Positions 44,310 through 54,350 of a stretch of 64,000 nt of DNA are shown piece after piece. Source of the DNA: G963668435 sp963668435. Lineage in GTDB: Bacteria > Latescibacterota > Latescibacteria > Latescibacterales > Latescibacteraceae. Every line of letters begins with the position of its first letter. Position 1 is the first letter of the stretch. The DNA lies in assembly GCA_963668435.2 (NCBI GenBank), contig CAXXSC010000005.1:1-64000 (forward strand), read 5' to 3'. The notes under the pieces are model-generated. The model saw only the letters and a program-made list of their open reading frames with translations, made no database searches and had not been told where the DNA came from. The translations under genes and the position numbers were made by a program.

Positions 44310-46865
44310 ATGAAACGAACGATACTGATTTTGGTGTTTTCCCTGCTTCTCGGAACTTTCAGCGCCTATTCCGAACCTGTTTCGCCATCCACGGCACGGT
44401 CAGCCGCCGACACATTCCTGTCCCGCAAAACTGGAATTCAGGCGGCAAAAAGAGCACAAAACGCATTTCTGTCCGGCACGCAGGCTGTGCGTGACGACAA
44501 GGGGCAAACGATAGCCTATGTCCACTCTTTCGATACGGGCGGCTATGTCATCACCGCGGCGGACAATCGTATCACACCAGTGCTGGGCTACTCGGACAAG
44601 GGGTCGTTCAATTTCACCGACAGCGATCAAAATTTCCTGCTCCACCTTCTGAGGATTGACATCCCCATCCGTCTCGACGCGCTCGAGGCCAGCGACAAAG
44701 ACATGCTCGAACAGAGCATTGAAAACAATGCGCAGTGGAACAATCTCGCAAACGGTATCGCTGCCGCAAAAAAAGCCGACGCCAGGACCTACGGCCCCCT
44801 AATCCAGACCAACTGGAATCAGGATTTCCCCTACAAAATATACTGCCCACTCGATCCATCGACAGGATTGCGCTCACTCGCCGGATGTACGGCCACGGCG
44901 GTAGCTCAGATATGTAACTACTGGCAGTATCCCAAAAGCATCACCTTCGATGCCGGTAACGCATACATCTCGAATGGAGAAAACGGCCAAATTGCGATCT
45001 TTGAGGATTCTGAGAAACTGGATTTTCCCGGTATCGAAGATATAAACGCAGAGCTTTCCACTATACAATACAATGGCGATATCGATGAAATTGCGTGGTT
45101 CATGCTGGGTATTGGAATTGTTTTTAAAACACATTATTCATCTGACAGTTCAGGGGCAACTCCTTTCTCCGAGTATTTCTGGAATTTGGGTTTCAGCTCG
45201 GCATATTACAGCAATTCCTGGGCCGATGATCATCAAAAGGCTATCGATAATTTGAAAAACAACATTCCCGTGGGATTCGCATTGGTAGATACCGACATTA
45301 GTGTGAAGCATGCCGTTGTACTCGACGGATACGATGAATCAACAGGCATGTATCATATCAACCTGGGCTATAGTAATCAAGACGAATCAAATACGTGGTA
45401 TACGCTGCCGATAGTCAATCAATACGATCAAATCATGGGCTTTATTTACGACATTATCCCTGATGAGCCGGTCGTTTTCGAGGAAGTGAGCGGCACTATC
45501 CGGGACAGCGGCGGCGCTCCGGTCAACCTGGCAACAGTGGTGGTGAATCCCGGCTGTGCCACTGCCTGCACCGACGAGACGGGCACATTTCGTTTCCGGC
45601 TGCCGCAAAACACGGACTGGAGCATATCGGTCAACTGCCCCGGTTATGAACGCTATCAAGGTACAGTCGGAAGCGGCGAGAACACAATAACGCTTAATAC
45701 ACAGACAGATCCCACACTGGCATGGTATCGGTTCGATGGTGACGGCAGCGATGCCAGCGGCCAGGGCAACGACCTCATAATCGATCAGGCTCTTGCCTCT
45801 TTTGTGCCCGGACGATACGGAAACGCGGTCTCTATCAATGCTCTTGAGGCTGTCGTTTCCGCCGAAACGTCCTCCGTGTATTACACCGGCAGCGGGGACT
45901 TGACTGTCGAAACCTGGGTGCAGATCACCGATGTGACTGACTCCGCACTTTATCTCACAACATCACTTCCAGGTTATTTTACATTGGCGCTTCACCCCAA
46001 CTATGGTTTTCACTTTGTAGCTTACCATATCGGAAATGATTCTTATAATATTGTATCCTCCCCTCTCGAAGGGCGTTACGACATCGGCGACTGGGTGCAT
46101 ATCGCCGCCGTATACCGCTATTGCGACTCGCTGGAGTTCTATATCGACGGCGTTCTTGAAAATGCAATGGAAACACCTCTTCCACTGATCTCCATCCCAG
46201 GTTTGAAAGTAGGTGTCGGACTGATATTAGAGAAAGGGCTTTACGATTCCCCGCTTGTCATGGACGAGTCAAGAATCAGCGCGGCGGCGCTCCAGCCGGG
46301 TGAATTTGTCGGCGACGAGTTCAAGGGTTCATTGACCGTGACCGTCAGCGATGGCGAATCAGGTGTTCTCTCCGGTGCCGAGGTCACATTAGAGCCGGGT
46401 GGCTACACGGCGCAAAGCGGTGAGGACGGCCTCGCAGTGTTCGACAGCCTTCCCGCCCGCGATGATTACACGGTTACAGTCTCGGCGGAGGGTTTCGATC
46501 CGGTAACGGCCTCAGATATCGAGGTTGCCACCGGCAACGGCGCCTCGCTGACAATCGACATTACCGGAAACAATGCAGTCGGCGTTGACAATGACATCCC
46601 CATCGCATTCGAACTCGGCAACCCCTTCCCGAATCCCTTCAATGCCGGTGTCAGCATCAACTATTCGCTGGCGGAAACATCTCCCGTGGAGCTGACACTC
46701 TACTCCATCGGCGGCCAGGTAGTAAAAAAGATCAGCAAGGGGACTATGGCTCCCGGCAGGTATTCGGAATCCATCGACAGCGAGGGCCTTCCCAACGGTG
46801 TATTTTTCATCCGGCTCAAGGCTGGCAGCAACAGCGCGGTTAAAAAAGTCGTGCATGTCAAATAA
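44310..46865 (+). CDS. Secreted C10 cysteine protease, copy 2
   Basis: An 851-residue paralogue with the same domain order, 58 bases after copy 1. Cys193 (AGCTATAVAQ) and His334 (KHAVVLDGYDE) are kept, but the Gly before His is Lys and the downstream GW motif is LGYSN (Tyr354 instead of Trp). The LamG part differs more from copy 1 than copy 4 does. Its spacing, sequence and GC match a local duplication. It may cut different substrates or be weaker. Confidence 0.87.
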   Translation: MKRTILILVFSLLLGTFSAYSEPVSPSTARSAADTFLSRKTGIQAAKRAQNAFLSGTQAVRDDKGQTIAYVHSFDTGGYVITAADNRITPVLGYSDKGSFNFTDSDQNFLLHLLRIDIPIRLDALEASDKDMLEQSIENNAQWNNLANGIAAAKKADARTYGPLIQTNWNQDFPYKIYCPLDPSTGLRSLAGCTATAVAQICNYWQYPKSITFDAGNAYISNGENGQIAIFEDSEKLDFPGIEDINAELSTIQYNGDIDEIAWFMLGIGIVFKTHYSSDSSGATPFSEYFWNLGFSSAYYSNSWADDHQKAIDNLKNNIPVGFALVDTDISVKHAVVLDGYDESTGMYHINLGYSNQDESNTWYTLPIVNQYDQIMGFIYDIIPDEPVVFEEVSGTIRDSGGAPVNLATVVVNPGCATACTDETGTFRFRLPQNTDWSISVNCPGYERYQGTVGSGENTITLNTQTDPTLAWYRFDGDGSDASGQGNDLIIDQALASFVPGRYGNAVSINALEAVVSAETSSVYYTGSGDLTVETWVQITDVTDSALYLTTSLPGYFTLALHPNYGFHFVAYHIGNDSYNIVSSPLEGRYDIGDWVHIAAVYRYCDSLEFYIDGVLENAMETPLPLISIPGLKVGVGLILEKGLYDSPLVMDESRISAAALQPGEFVGDEFKGSLTVTVSDGESGVLSGAEVTLEPGGYTAQSGEDGLAVFDSLPARDDYTVTVSAEGFDPVTASDIEVATGNGASLTIDITGNNAVGVDNDIPIAFELGNPFPNPFNAGVSINYSLAETSPVELTLYSIGGQVVKKISKGTMAPGRYSESIDSEGLPNGVFFIRLKAGSNSAVKKVVHVK

Positions 46866-46925
46866 CGCTGTTTTTGGACAATTAGGCATTAACGCGAACA
46901 ATCCATCTTTAAAACTGGAAAATTC

Positions 46926-49487
46926 ATGAAACGATCGATACTGATACTGGTGTTCTCTCTGTTTCTCGGCAGTTTCAATGCAGGAGCAGAGACCATTTCA
47001 TCTCAAACGGCACGCTCAGCCGCCGACATATTCCTGTCAGGAAAATCAGAAATCCTGGCGGCAAAAAGTGCTCAGAACGCATTTCTGTCCGACACGCAGG
47101 CAGTCAGGAACGAGAGCGGAACAACAATCGCCTATGTTCATTCTTTCGACAAAGGCGGCTTCATCATCACCGCGGCGGACGACCGCATCAGGCCAATACT
47201 GGGCTACTCTGACAAGGGATCGTTCGATTTTACGGATAGCGGGAATAACGTCCTCCTCTATTTCCTCAAACGGGATATTTCACTTCGTCTCGAGGCACTC
47301 GAGGCCGGTGACAAAGACATGCTCGAAAACAGTATTGAGAATAGTGCGAACTGGAACAAGCTCGCCGGTGGTTTCGCTGCTGCAAAAAATGCCGACGCCG
47401 CTGTGTATGGCCCGCTGATCCAGACCAACTGGCACCAGGATTTCCCCTACAGCAAATACTGTCCGATCGACCCGGTAACCGATCTCCGTTCCTATGCCGG
47501 CTGTGTAACCAACATCGTGATTCAACTATTCAACTACTGGCAGTATCCCAAAAGCCTCTCATTCGATGCCGGCGACTCGTACCTTTCCTCGTGGAGAAAC
47601 GCCGATATAGCAATTTTCGAAGACTCCGAGAGGCTTGATTTCCCCGGCATTGATCAGCTCAACGAAGCATTGAGCGAGATCCGCTATGATGGCGACATGG
47701 ACGAACTGGCATGGCTCTACTTCGGCAGCGGCATAAAAACTGAATCAACGTATTCATCCGTTGATACAGCCGCTTATATGAAGAATATCCCATTTGACAG
47801 TTTCGGTTACAGTTCGACGAAAATAACAACTTCATTGTCAGAAGCCAATGTGCACAGCGTTGAAAATATTAAAAACGGAATTCCTGTGGCCATGGCCATT
47901 GATAGCTCTGAAGAGGACATGGGCCATGCTGTTATTGTTGACGGTTATGATGAGGCTAACGAGCTTTTCCATATCAATTTCGGATATGGAGATCTGGATT
48001 TCAGCAACACATGGTATAATATTCCCAATATTGGATATCTGGGATTCGATGAATTCACGTTCATGATTTATGATATTATTCCTGATGAAAACATCGAATT
48101 CGAAGAGATCAGCGGTGTTGTCCTCGATCCCAACGGCATACCTGTCAAAAATGCCGCAGTGGAGGTGAACCCCGGTTCAGCGACTGCATACACCGACGAG
48201 ACCGGCACATTCAGTTTTCGACTGCCTGTCGGAACAGAAAAAACCATTATGGTCAAACACCCCCGTTATGCATTCTACCAAGCAGCGGTCAATACGTCCG
48301 AACTCTCTATAAGCCTTGAAAAAACGGACGACCCGACACTGGCGCTGTATCATTTTGACAGTGACGGCACCGACGCGAGCGGCTACGGTAACAACTTCAC
48401 TGTCGATCAGGCCGTTACATCACTGGTGCCCGGCAAGTATGGTAACGCGCTTAAAATAACAGGACAGGGTGCCTGCCTCCACGCCGAAACCCAGGCATTT
48501 TCGACAGGTGACATGGGCAGCCTGACAATCGAAACCTGGGTACAGGTAACAACGAAAGAACTTCCCTATATATATGTCGGCCTCTTTTTCCCGCATTATT
48601 TTTATCTGAATATTAACGAGAACTTCACATTTGAAATCCTTGCGCAGAACATCAATGATGAAGCCTATTATGTCGCATCGCCCTCAATGGAAGGGCGAAT
48701 CGCTCTTGGAGACTGGATCCATCTGGCCGCGGTCTATAGCGAAAAAGAAACACTCAGACTCTATGTCAACGGCCGTCTTGAAGGCGAAACAGACACACCC
48801 TATCCACTCGCACCGGCTCCCGGAGCGTATCTCGGGACAGGAATATTGAGAGGTGACCGAACACTATATGAAGTGCCGGTAATCATGGACGAGACACGAA
48901 TCAGTGCGGCCGCGCTCCAACCGGGCGAATTTATCGGCAGCGAGTTCAATGGCTCGCTGACGGTTACCGTTAGCGATGGCGATTCCGGTGTTCTTTCCGG
49001 CGCGGAGCTTACAGTAGAGCCGGGCGGCTACACGATGAAAAGCGGCGAAGACGGTGTCGTTCTGTTCGACAGCCTTCCTGCCCGCGACGATTACACGATT
49101 ACTGTCTCGGCGGATGGTTTCGATCCGGTAACGGCCTCCAACATCGAGGTCGCCACCGGAAACGGCGCCTCGCTGGCATTCGATATAACCGGAAATGTAG
49201 TCGGTGTGGATAATGACAGTCCCATTGCATTCGAACTCGGCAACCCATTCCCGAACCCGTTCAACGCCGGTGTGAGTATCAGCTATTCGCTGGCGGAAAC
49301 GGCACCCGTGGAGCTGACACTTTACTCCATCAGCGGCCAGCTGGTCAAAACGATCAGCAAAGGCACAATGCAGCCCGGCAGATATTCTGAATCGATCGAC
49401 AGCGCTGGCCTTCCCAACGGTGTTTTCTTCATCAGGCTCGATGCAGGCAATAACAGCGCGGTCAAAAAAATCGTGCATGTAAAGTAA
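46926..49487 (+). CDS. Secreted C10 cysteine protease, copy 3
   Basis: An 853-residue paralogue, 60 bases after copy 2. Cys193 (AGCVTNIVIQLFNYWQYP) and His334 (MGHAVIVDGYDE) remain, but the usually small residues after the Cys are changed, WNQ has become WHQ, and FGYGD carries Tyr354 in place of Trp. Of the four, it has the most altered catalytic surroundings. It still has an intact signal peptide, propeptide, LamG region and sorting domain, so it is probably expressed. Confidence 0.87.
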   Translation: MKRSILILVFSLFLGSFNAGAETISSQTARSAADIFLSGKSEILAAKSAQNAFLSDTQAVRNESGTTIAYVHSFDKGGFIITAADDRIRPILGYSDKGSFDFTDSGNNVLLYFLKRDISLRLEALEAGDKDMLENSIENSANWNKLAGGFAAAKNADAAVYGPLIQTNWHQDFPYSKYCPIDPVTDLRSYAGCVTNIVIQLFNYWQYPKSLSFDAGDSYLSSWRNADIAIFEDSERLDFPGIDQLNEALSEIRYDGDMDELAWLYFGSGIKTESTYSSVDTAAYMKNIPFDSFGYSSTKITTSLSEANVHSVENIKNGIPVAMAIDSSEEDMGHAVIVDGYDEANELFHINFGYGDLDFSNTWYNIPNIGYLGFDEFTFMIYDIIPDENIEFEEISGVVLDPNGIPVKNAAVEVNPGSATAYTDETGTFSFRLPVGTEKTIMVKHPRYAFYQAAVNTSELSISLEKTDDPTLALYHFDSDGTDASGYGNNFTVDQAVTSLVPGKYGNALKITGQGACLHAETQAFSTGDMGSLTIETWVQVTTKELPYIYVGLFFPHYFYLNINENFTFEILAQNINDEAYYVASPSMEGRIALGDWIHLAAVYSEKETLRLYVNGRLEGETDTPYPLAPAPGAYLGTGILRGDRTLYEVPVIMDETRISAAALQPGEFIGSEFNGSLTVTVSDGDSGVLSGAELTVEPGGYTMKSGEDGVVLFDSLPARDDYTITVSADGFDPVTASNIEVATGNGASLAFDITGNVVGVDNDSPIAFELGNPFPNPFNAGVSISYSLAETAPVELTLYSISGQLVKTISKGTMQPGRYSESIDSAGLPNGVFFIRLDAGNNSAVKKIVHVK

Positions 49488-49548
49488 AACCGTTTTCCTG
49501 CAATCCGGCAACAGCCCGAATGATAAATCAATAAAAACAGGATAATTC

Positions 49549-52107
49549 ATGAAACGAACGATACTGACACTGATATTCTCTCTGCTTCTCGGAACTTCCA
49601 GCACCTATTCCGAACCTGTTTCACCATCCACGGCACGATCAGCAGCAGACACATTCCTTTCCTGTAAAACGGGAATACAGGCGGAAAAAAGCGCCCAAAA
49701 CACATTCCTGTCCGACACGCAGGCAGTCATGGATGACAAAGGCAGGACACTCGCCTATGTCCATTCTTTTGACACAGGCGGCTATGTCATCACCGCGGCG
49801 GACGATAGAATCAAGCCAGTATTGGGCTACTCTGACAAAGGTTCGTTCGATTTCACCGACAGCTCCAAAAATGTCCTGCTCTATCTTCTGAAAATGGACA
49901 TCCCCATCCGTCTCGACGCGCTCGAGGAGGGCAGCGTGGCAATGCTCGAAAAGAGCATTGAAAACAACACGCAGTGGAACGATCTCGCCAACGGCATCTT
50001 TGCCGCGAAAAAAGCCGACGCCAGGACATACGGCCCTCTGATCCAGACCAACTGGAACCAGGAGTTCCCCTACAACAAATACTGTCCGCTCGATCCGGCC
50101 ACAGGATTGCGTTCAATTGCCGGATGCGGTGCCGCGGCGATAGCCCAGATATGCAACTACTGGCAGTATCCCCGGAGTATGACATTCGATTCCGGTGACT
50201 CGTACATATCGGATGGGGGCAACGGCGATATTTCGATCTTTGAAGACGCTGAACGGCTCGATTTCCCCAGTCTCGATCAACTGAACGAGACATTGGGCTC
50301 CATAAGCTATAACGGCGACATGGAATCGATCGCATGGCTCATGTCCGGCATCGGGATAAAACTCATAACACATTATTCGTCAGATGGATCATACGTCGAC
50401 GAAGAGCTGCCTCTTTTACAGTATGTCGGCTACACGTCCACACTTGATTCTGACTCTTGGGCCAACGATTACCAGCTTGCCATAGACAATATCAAAAACG
50501 GCATGCCGGTATTTATGGGCATTCAAAACAGTGTTGAAGAGGACGGTCATGCTGTGGTTCTGGACGGCTATGACGAGGCGGGCGGCCTGTATCATATCAA
50601 TGCGGGATGGGGTGATCAGGACTACACGAACAACTGGTATTCGCTTCCTGATTTAGATCTGGAGGATTTCGATTCGGTTATTTGTCTCAAATACAATATA
50701 AAACCGGAACAGCCGGTGGAATTTGCGGAAATTTACGGTACAGTCCTCGATCCCGACGGTGCCCCCGTAAGCCTCGCGACAGTCGAGGTCAATCCCGGCG
50801 GCGCAACAGCCTATACCGATGAGACTGGAATATTCAGTTTCCGGCTTCCCGCAGGCACGGACAAAACGATCACTGTCAATCACCCCTCATACGCGTATTA
50901 CACGGCAACAGTCAATAGCGGCGACAACATGGTCAGGCTCGGTGAGCTGGATGATCCGACACTGCTGTGGTACCATTTCGACAGCGATTTCAGCGACGCA
51001 AGCGGCCGCGGCAACGATGTATCCTACGATCCCGCATTTGTTTCACTCGTGCCCGGCAGATATGGCAATGCTGTCTCTGTCGAGGCTCAATTAAGCCTTG
51101 CACGGGCAGAAATACCCGCGCTGTATACCGGTGCCGGCAATGACATGACAATTGAAAGCTGGGTGCAGATCACAACTGATAATGATGAAATTGTCAATGA
51201 ATATGTCTTATTAGCTGCGCCTACGATGTTCGTTACGGGTGTCGTCGGCAATTTCGGGGTTGCCGGTATTTATTACACACAAGACGGAAATAGAACTCGC
51301 CTGTCATCTTCACACCGGGACAATCCTTTTACTTTCGGCGAATGGGTCCATATCGCAATTGTCAACAGCAACAGGACAGTCGGTCTTTACGTCAACGGCA
51401 TATTGGAATATGAGACTGAAACGGAATCTGATTACGTAGCTGAACCGGGTGGATATCTATTGTTAGGCATCCAAAACAATACAGTATATGACACCCCGTC
51501 AACCATGGACGAGCTGAGGATCACCGGCGCGGCGCTTCAGCCGGGCGAATTCGTCGGCGGCGAGTTTGCGGGCTCACTGACGGTGAGTGTGAGCGATGGC
51601 GAGTCAGGCGTTCTTTCCGGAGCGGAGGTCACCGTCGAGCCGGGCGGCTACAAGGCGGTAAGCGGCGAGAACGGTCTCGTTCTGTTCGACAGCCTCCCCG
51701 CCCGTGATGATTACACGGTTACGGTCTCGGCAGAAGGTTTCGATTCGCAGGCAGCTTCCAACATCGAGATCGCCACCGGAAACGGTACGTCACTGGCAAT
51801 CGATATAACCGGAAATGTAGTCGGCGTGGACAATGACAGCCCCATCGCATTCGAGCTCGGCAATCCATTCCCGAACCCATTCAACGCCGGTGTGAGTATC
51901 AGCTACTCGCTGGCGGAAACGAGCCCCGTGGAACTGACACTCTATTCCATCGGCGGCCAGGTCGTGAAAAAGATCAGCAAAGGCACAATGAACCCCGGCA
52001 GGTATTCGGAATCAATCGACAGCGCAGGCCTTCCCAACGGCGTGTTTTTCATCAGGCTCCAGGCTGGCAGCAACAGCGCGGTCAAAAAAGTCGTGCACAT
52101 CAAGTAA
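49549..52107 (+). CDS. Secreted C10 cysteine protease, copy 4
   Basis: An 852-residue paralogue, 61 bases after copy 3. Cys193 (AGCGAAAIAQICNYWQYP), His334 (DGHAVVLDGYDE) and Trp354 (NAGWGD) are all present. In the LamG region it is the closest relative of copy 1 (both MTIESWVQITTD and VDGxxxxIVNSNRT-like blocks), and long identical DNA stretches are visible. This suggests either duplication of an ancestral pair or gene conversion between copies 1 and 4. Confidence 0.88.
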   Translation: MKRTILTLIFSLLLGTSSTYSEPVSPSTARSAADTFLSCKTGIQAEKSAQNTFLSDTQAVMDDKGRTLAYVHSFDTGGYVITAADDRIKPVLGYSDKGSFDFTDSSKNVLLYLLKMDIPIRLDALEEGSVAMLEKSIENNTQWNDLANGIFAAKKADARTYGPLIQTNWNQEFPYNKYCPLDPATGLRSIAGCGAAAIAQICNYWQYPRSMTFDSGDSYISDGGNGDISIFEDAERLDFPSLDQLNETLGSISYNGDMESIAWLMSGIGIKLITHYSSDGSYVDEELPLLQYVGYTSTLDSDSWANDYQLAIDNIKNGMPVFMGIQNSVEEDGHAVVLDGYDEAGGLYHINAGWGDQDYTNNWYSLPDLDLEDFDSVICLKYNIKPEQPVEFAEIYGTVLDPDGAPVSLATVEVNPGGATAYTDETGIFSFRLPAGTDKTITVNHPSYAYYTATVNSGDNMVRLGELDDPTLLWYHFDSDFSDASGRGNDVSYDPAFVSLVPGRYGNAVSVEAQLSLARAEIPALYTGAGNDMTIESWVQITTDNDEIVNEYVLLAAPTMFVTGVVGNFGVAGIYYTQDGNRTRLSSSHRDNPFTFGEWVHIAIVNSNRTVGLYVNGILEYETETESDYVAEPGGYLLLGIQNNTVYDTPSTMDELRITGAALQPGEFVGGEFAGSLTVSVSDGESGVLSGAEVTVEPGGYKAVSGENGLVLFDSLPARDDYTVTVSAEGFDSQAASNIEIATGNGTSLAIDITGNVVGVDNDSPIAFELGNPFPNPFNAGVSISYSLAETSPVELTLYSIGGQVVKKISKGTMNPGRYSESIDSAGLPNGVFFIRLQAGSNSAVKKVVHIK

Positions 52108-52353
52108 ATCATGATTATATTGCATTTACAGTACATTGCGACTGATCGATTACATTTTCAGACAAGTGTCAATGCACAAAGAGGTAGAAAAGGCATCATA
52201 AGGGCTGCGATCCATCCAAGACATTGCAAATAAGTACAGATCAAAACGTACACGGTATTTCCTGTTTGAGCTGCTTGAATTCATTGAATAGTCATTCGCA
52301 GTAATAACTTACGTTGCCTGTTTCCATCGGGTTTCACGGGAAAGGACAGTACT

Positions 52354-54273
52354 ATGATCGTATTGCAACGCTGTACGGCAATCTTTTTCATTTTCCTGCT
52401 CGCCGTACTTACGGCAGGACAGGCCGAGACCCAGACACTGCCCTCCTTCTCGACAACCCTTTTCGCCGGGGCGGGCGACTGCCAGTTCTGCCATGCCGCC
52501 GGCTCAGGCGTACTAACCTCATCATCCGGCGAGGATATTTCACCGCCTGCCCACTGGCGTTCATCCATGATGGCCAATGCCTCGAAAGACCCGTTCTGGC
52601 GCGCTAAAGTCACCGCCGAAACACTGGAAAATCCAGCCATAGCCGCAGCCATCGAGGACAAGTGCTGTACCTGTCACGCACCAATGGGACACCGTCAGTC
52701 ACGTGAAAACGGCCAGAGCTCTTACGGCCTTGCCGATCTTCTTACTGACACAGCCGGGCTCGACGGTGTCAGCTGCACACTCTGCCACCAGGTGCAGGAC
52801 AACCGCGACAATACCGAGGAAAGTTTTTCCGGCCACTATAACATCACCAGCGACCGCCTGATATTCGGACCTTATCAAAATCCGGCGTCTGCACAGATGA
52901 AAAATGTTGTCGATTATACGCCGACGTATTCGGATCATGTGAACGAGTCGGAACTCTGCGCCACCTGCCATACATTATTCACCTCATATGTCGATAACGA
53001 CGGCAATCTCGGCGGTGCATTCCCCGAACAGACACCTTATCTCGAATGGCAGAACAGCAAGTATCCCGGAACTGGCGAGAGCTGCCAGTCCTGCCATATG
53101 CCCTCACTCGACGAGTCCCTGATCATCTCACTCCGCCCGCCGGTGCTGAGCACGAAACGCACGCCAGTCTGGCGGCATGTATTCGTGGGCGGCAACACCT
53201 TCCTTCCGGCTATCATAAACATGTATCCGAGTGAAACCGGCGCATATTCCGGCTCCCAGTCGCTCGACATGACCGAGATGAACGCACGTGAGATGATCGG
53301 CACGAAAACCGCCGAAATTACTGTCAGCGCCGAAATACAGGAAGGCACCCTTCTGGCCGAGGTCGAGGTGACGAACCTCTGCGGCCACAAATTCCCCACC
53401 GGCTATCCGAGTAGGCAGGCCTGGATACATTTCCGGGTCAGCGATCCTGACGGTGCCCTGATATTCGAGTCCGGCAATCCCGACACATTCGCCAATCCTG
53501 CGGGAGACAGCTACAGCCCACATTACGATGTCATTTCCGATCCGGCCCAGGTGCAGATTTACGAATCGGTCATGGGCGATGTGGACGGCAAACCCACGGC
53601 CACCCTTCTGCGCGGCGCATCTTATCTCAAGGACAACCGTCTGCCGCCAGCGGGATTTGCGAAAAACACGGGTGACTACGCGAGCATGGCAATCATGGGT
53701 GCCGCTGCGGATGACGGGGATTTCAATAAGGAAAGCACCTCAGGCGGAAGCGGCGGAGATACTGTGCATTACCAGATCCCGTTTGACGCTCCCGGAGGGA
53801 ACTTTACAGTCAGCGCAACCCTGTACTATCGATCGATTTCAGAGCATTTCGCCAACAGCCTGTTCACCCATGACAACAACACGGTCGTCAACACGTTCAA
53901 GACAATGCACGATGAGGCGGTAAAACAGGCGGAGGAAGTGGATTCAGCATCAACAGTGGTTATTGCTCCCACGTCAGTGGAAAACAGCGACAAGCCTGAA
54001 GAATACACCCTCGGCAACTATCCGAACCCGTTCAATGCCGGTACAGCCATCCAGGTACACACCCCCGAACAGGAACAGGTTTCGATTAACGTTTACAATA
54101 TCACCGGCCAGAATATCGCCACGATTTATGATGGCGCGCTCAATGCCGGAACCCATGTTTTTTCATGGCAGGGTGTGACAGACAGCGGCACGAAAGTGGA
54201 AAGCGGCATTTACTTTCTCAACATGCGTGCAGGCGACACGACACTCAACAGGAAAATTACACTTCTCGAATAA
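52354..54273 (+). CDS. Exported five-haem c-type cytochrome with sorting domain
   Basis: A 639-residue protein with a signal peptide (AIFFIFLLAVLTAGQA) and five CXXCH haem-binding motifs in the first ~260 residues: CQFCH, CCTCH, CTLCH, CATCH and CQSCH. The spacing and HWRSSMMANASKDPFW resemble the cytochrome c554/DmsE-like multihaem families. The second half is beta-rich (VEVTNLCGHKFPTGYPSRQA is also typical of c554-like proteins), and the end is a sorting domain (NYPNPFNAGTAIQV ... LNRKITLLE). It should be a periplasmic or surface electron carrier or oxidoreductase. No other cytochrome or maturation gene is next to it. Confidence 0.85.
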   Translation: MIVLQRCTAIFFIFLLAVLTAGQAETQTLPSFSTTLFAGAGDCQFCHAAGSGVLTSSSGEDISPPAHWRSSMMANASKDPFWRAKVTAETLENPAIAAAIEDKCCTCHAPMGHRQSRENGQSSYGLADLLTDTAGLDGVSCTLCHQVQDNRDNTEESFSGHYNITSDRLIFGPYQNPASAQMKNVVDYTPTYSDHVNESELCATCHTLFTSYVDNDGNLGGAFPEQTPYLEWQNSKYPGTGESCQSCHMPSLDESLIISLRPPVLSTKRTPVWRHVFVGGNTFLPAIINMYPSETGAYSGSQSLDMTEMNAREMIGTKTAEITVSAEIQEGTLLAEVEVTNLCGHKFPTGYPSRQAWIHFRVSDPDGALIFESGNPDTFANPAGDSYSPHYDVISDPAQVQIYESVMGDVDGKPTATLLRGASYLKDNRLPPAGFAKNTGDYASMAIMGAAADDGDFNKESTSGGSGGDTVHYQIPFDAPGGNFTVSATLYYRSISEHFANSLFTHDNNTVVNTFKTMHDEAVKQAEEVDSASTVVIAPTSVENSDKPEEYTLGNYPNPFNAGTAIQVHTPEQEQVSINVYNITGQNIATIYDGALNAGTHVFSWQGVTDSGTKVESGIYFLNMRAGDTTLNRKITLLE

Positions 54274-54290
54274 TATCACCCGCATAAAGA

Positions 54291-54326
54291 AAAAAGAATC
54301 CACCTTTAGAGGGCGGATTCTTTTTT
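54291..54326. terminator. Bidirectional terminator between convergent genes
   Basis: An AAAAAGAATCC / GGATTCTTTTT stem followed by another T on the plus strand and mirrored by A-tracts for the minus strand. It lies between the stops of the cytochrome and the aldo/keto reductase genes. Confidence 0.85.
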
Positions 54327-54350
54327 GTCCAGTTTGGTTCTTTAACCGTT

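Noticed and set aside
41693..52107. Repeat array as a CRISPR or transposon structure
   Set aside because: The repeats are whole coding genes with conserved domains and short spacers, not palindromic repeats or inverted ends.
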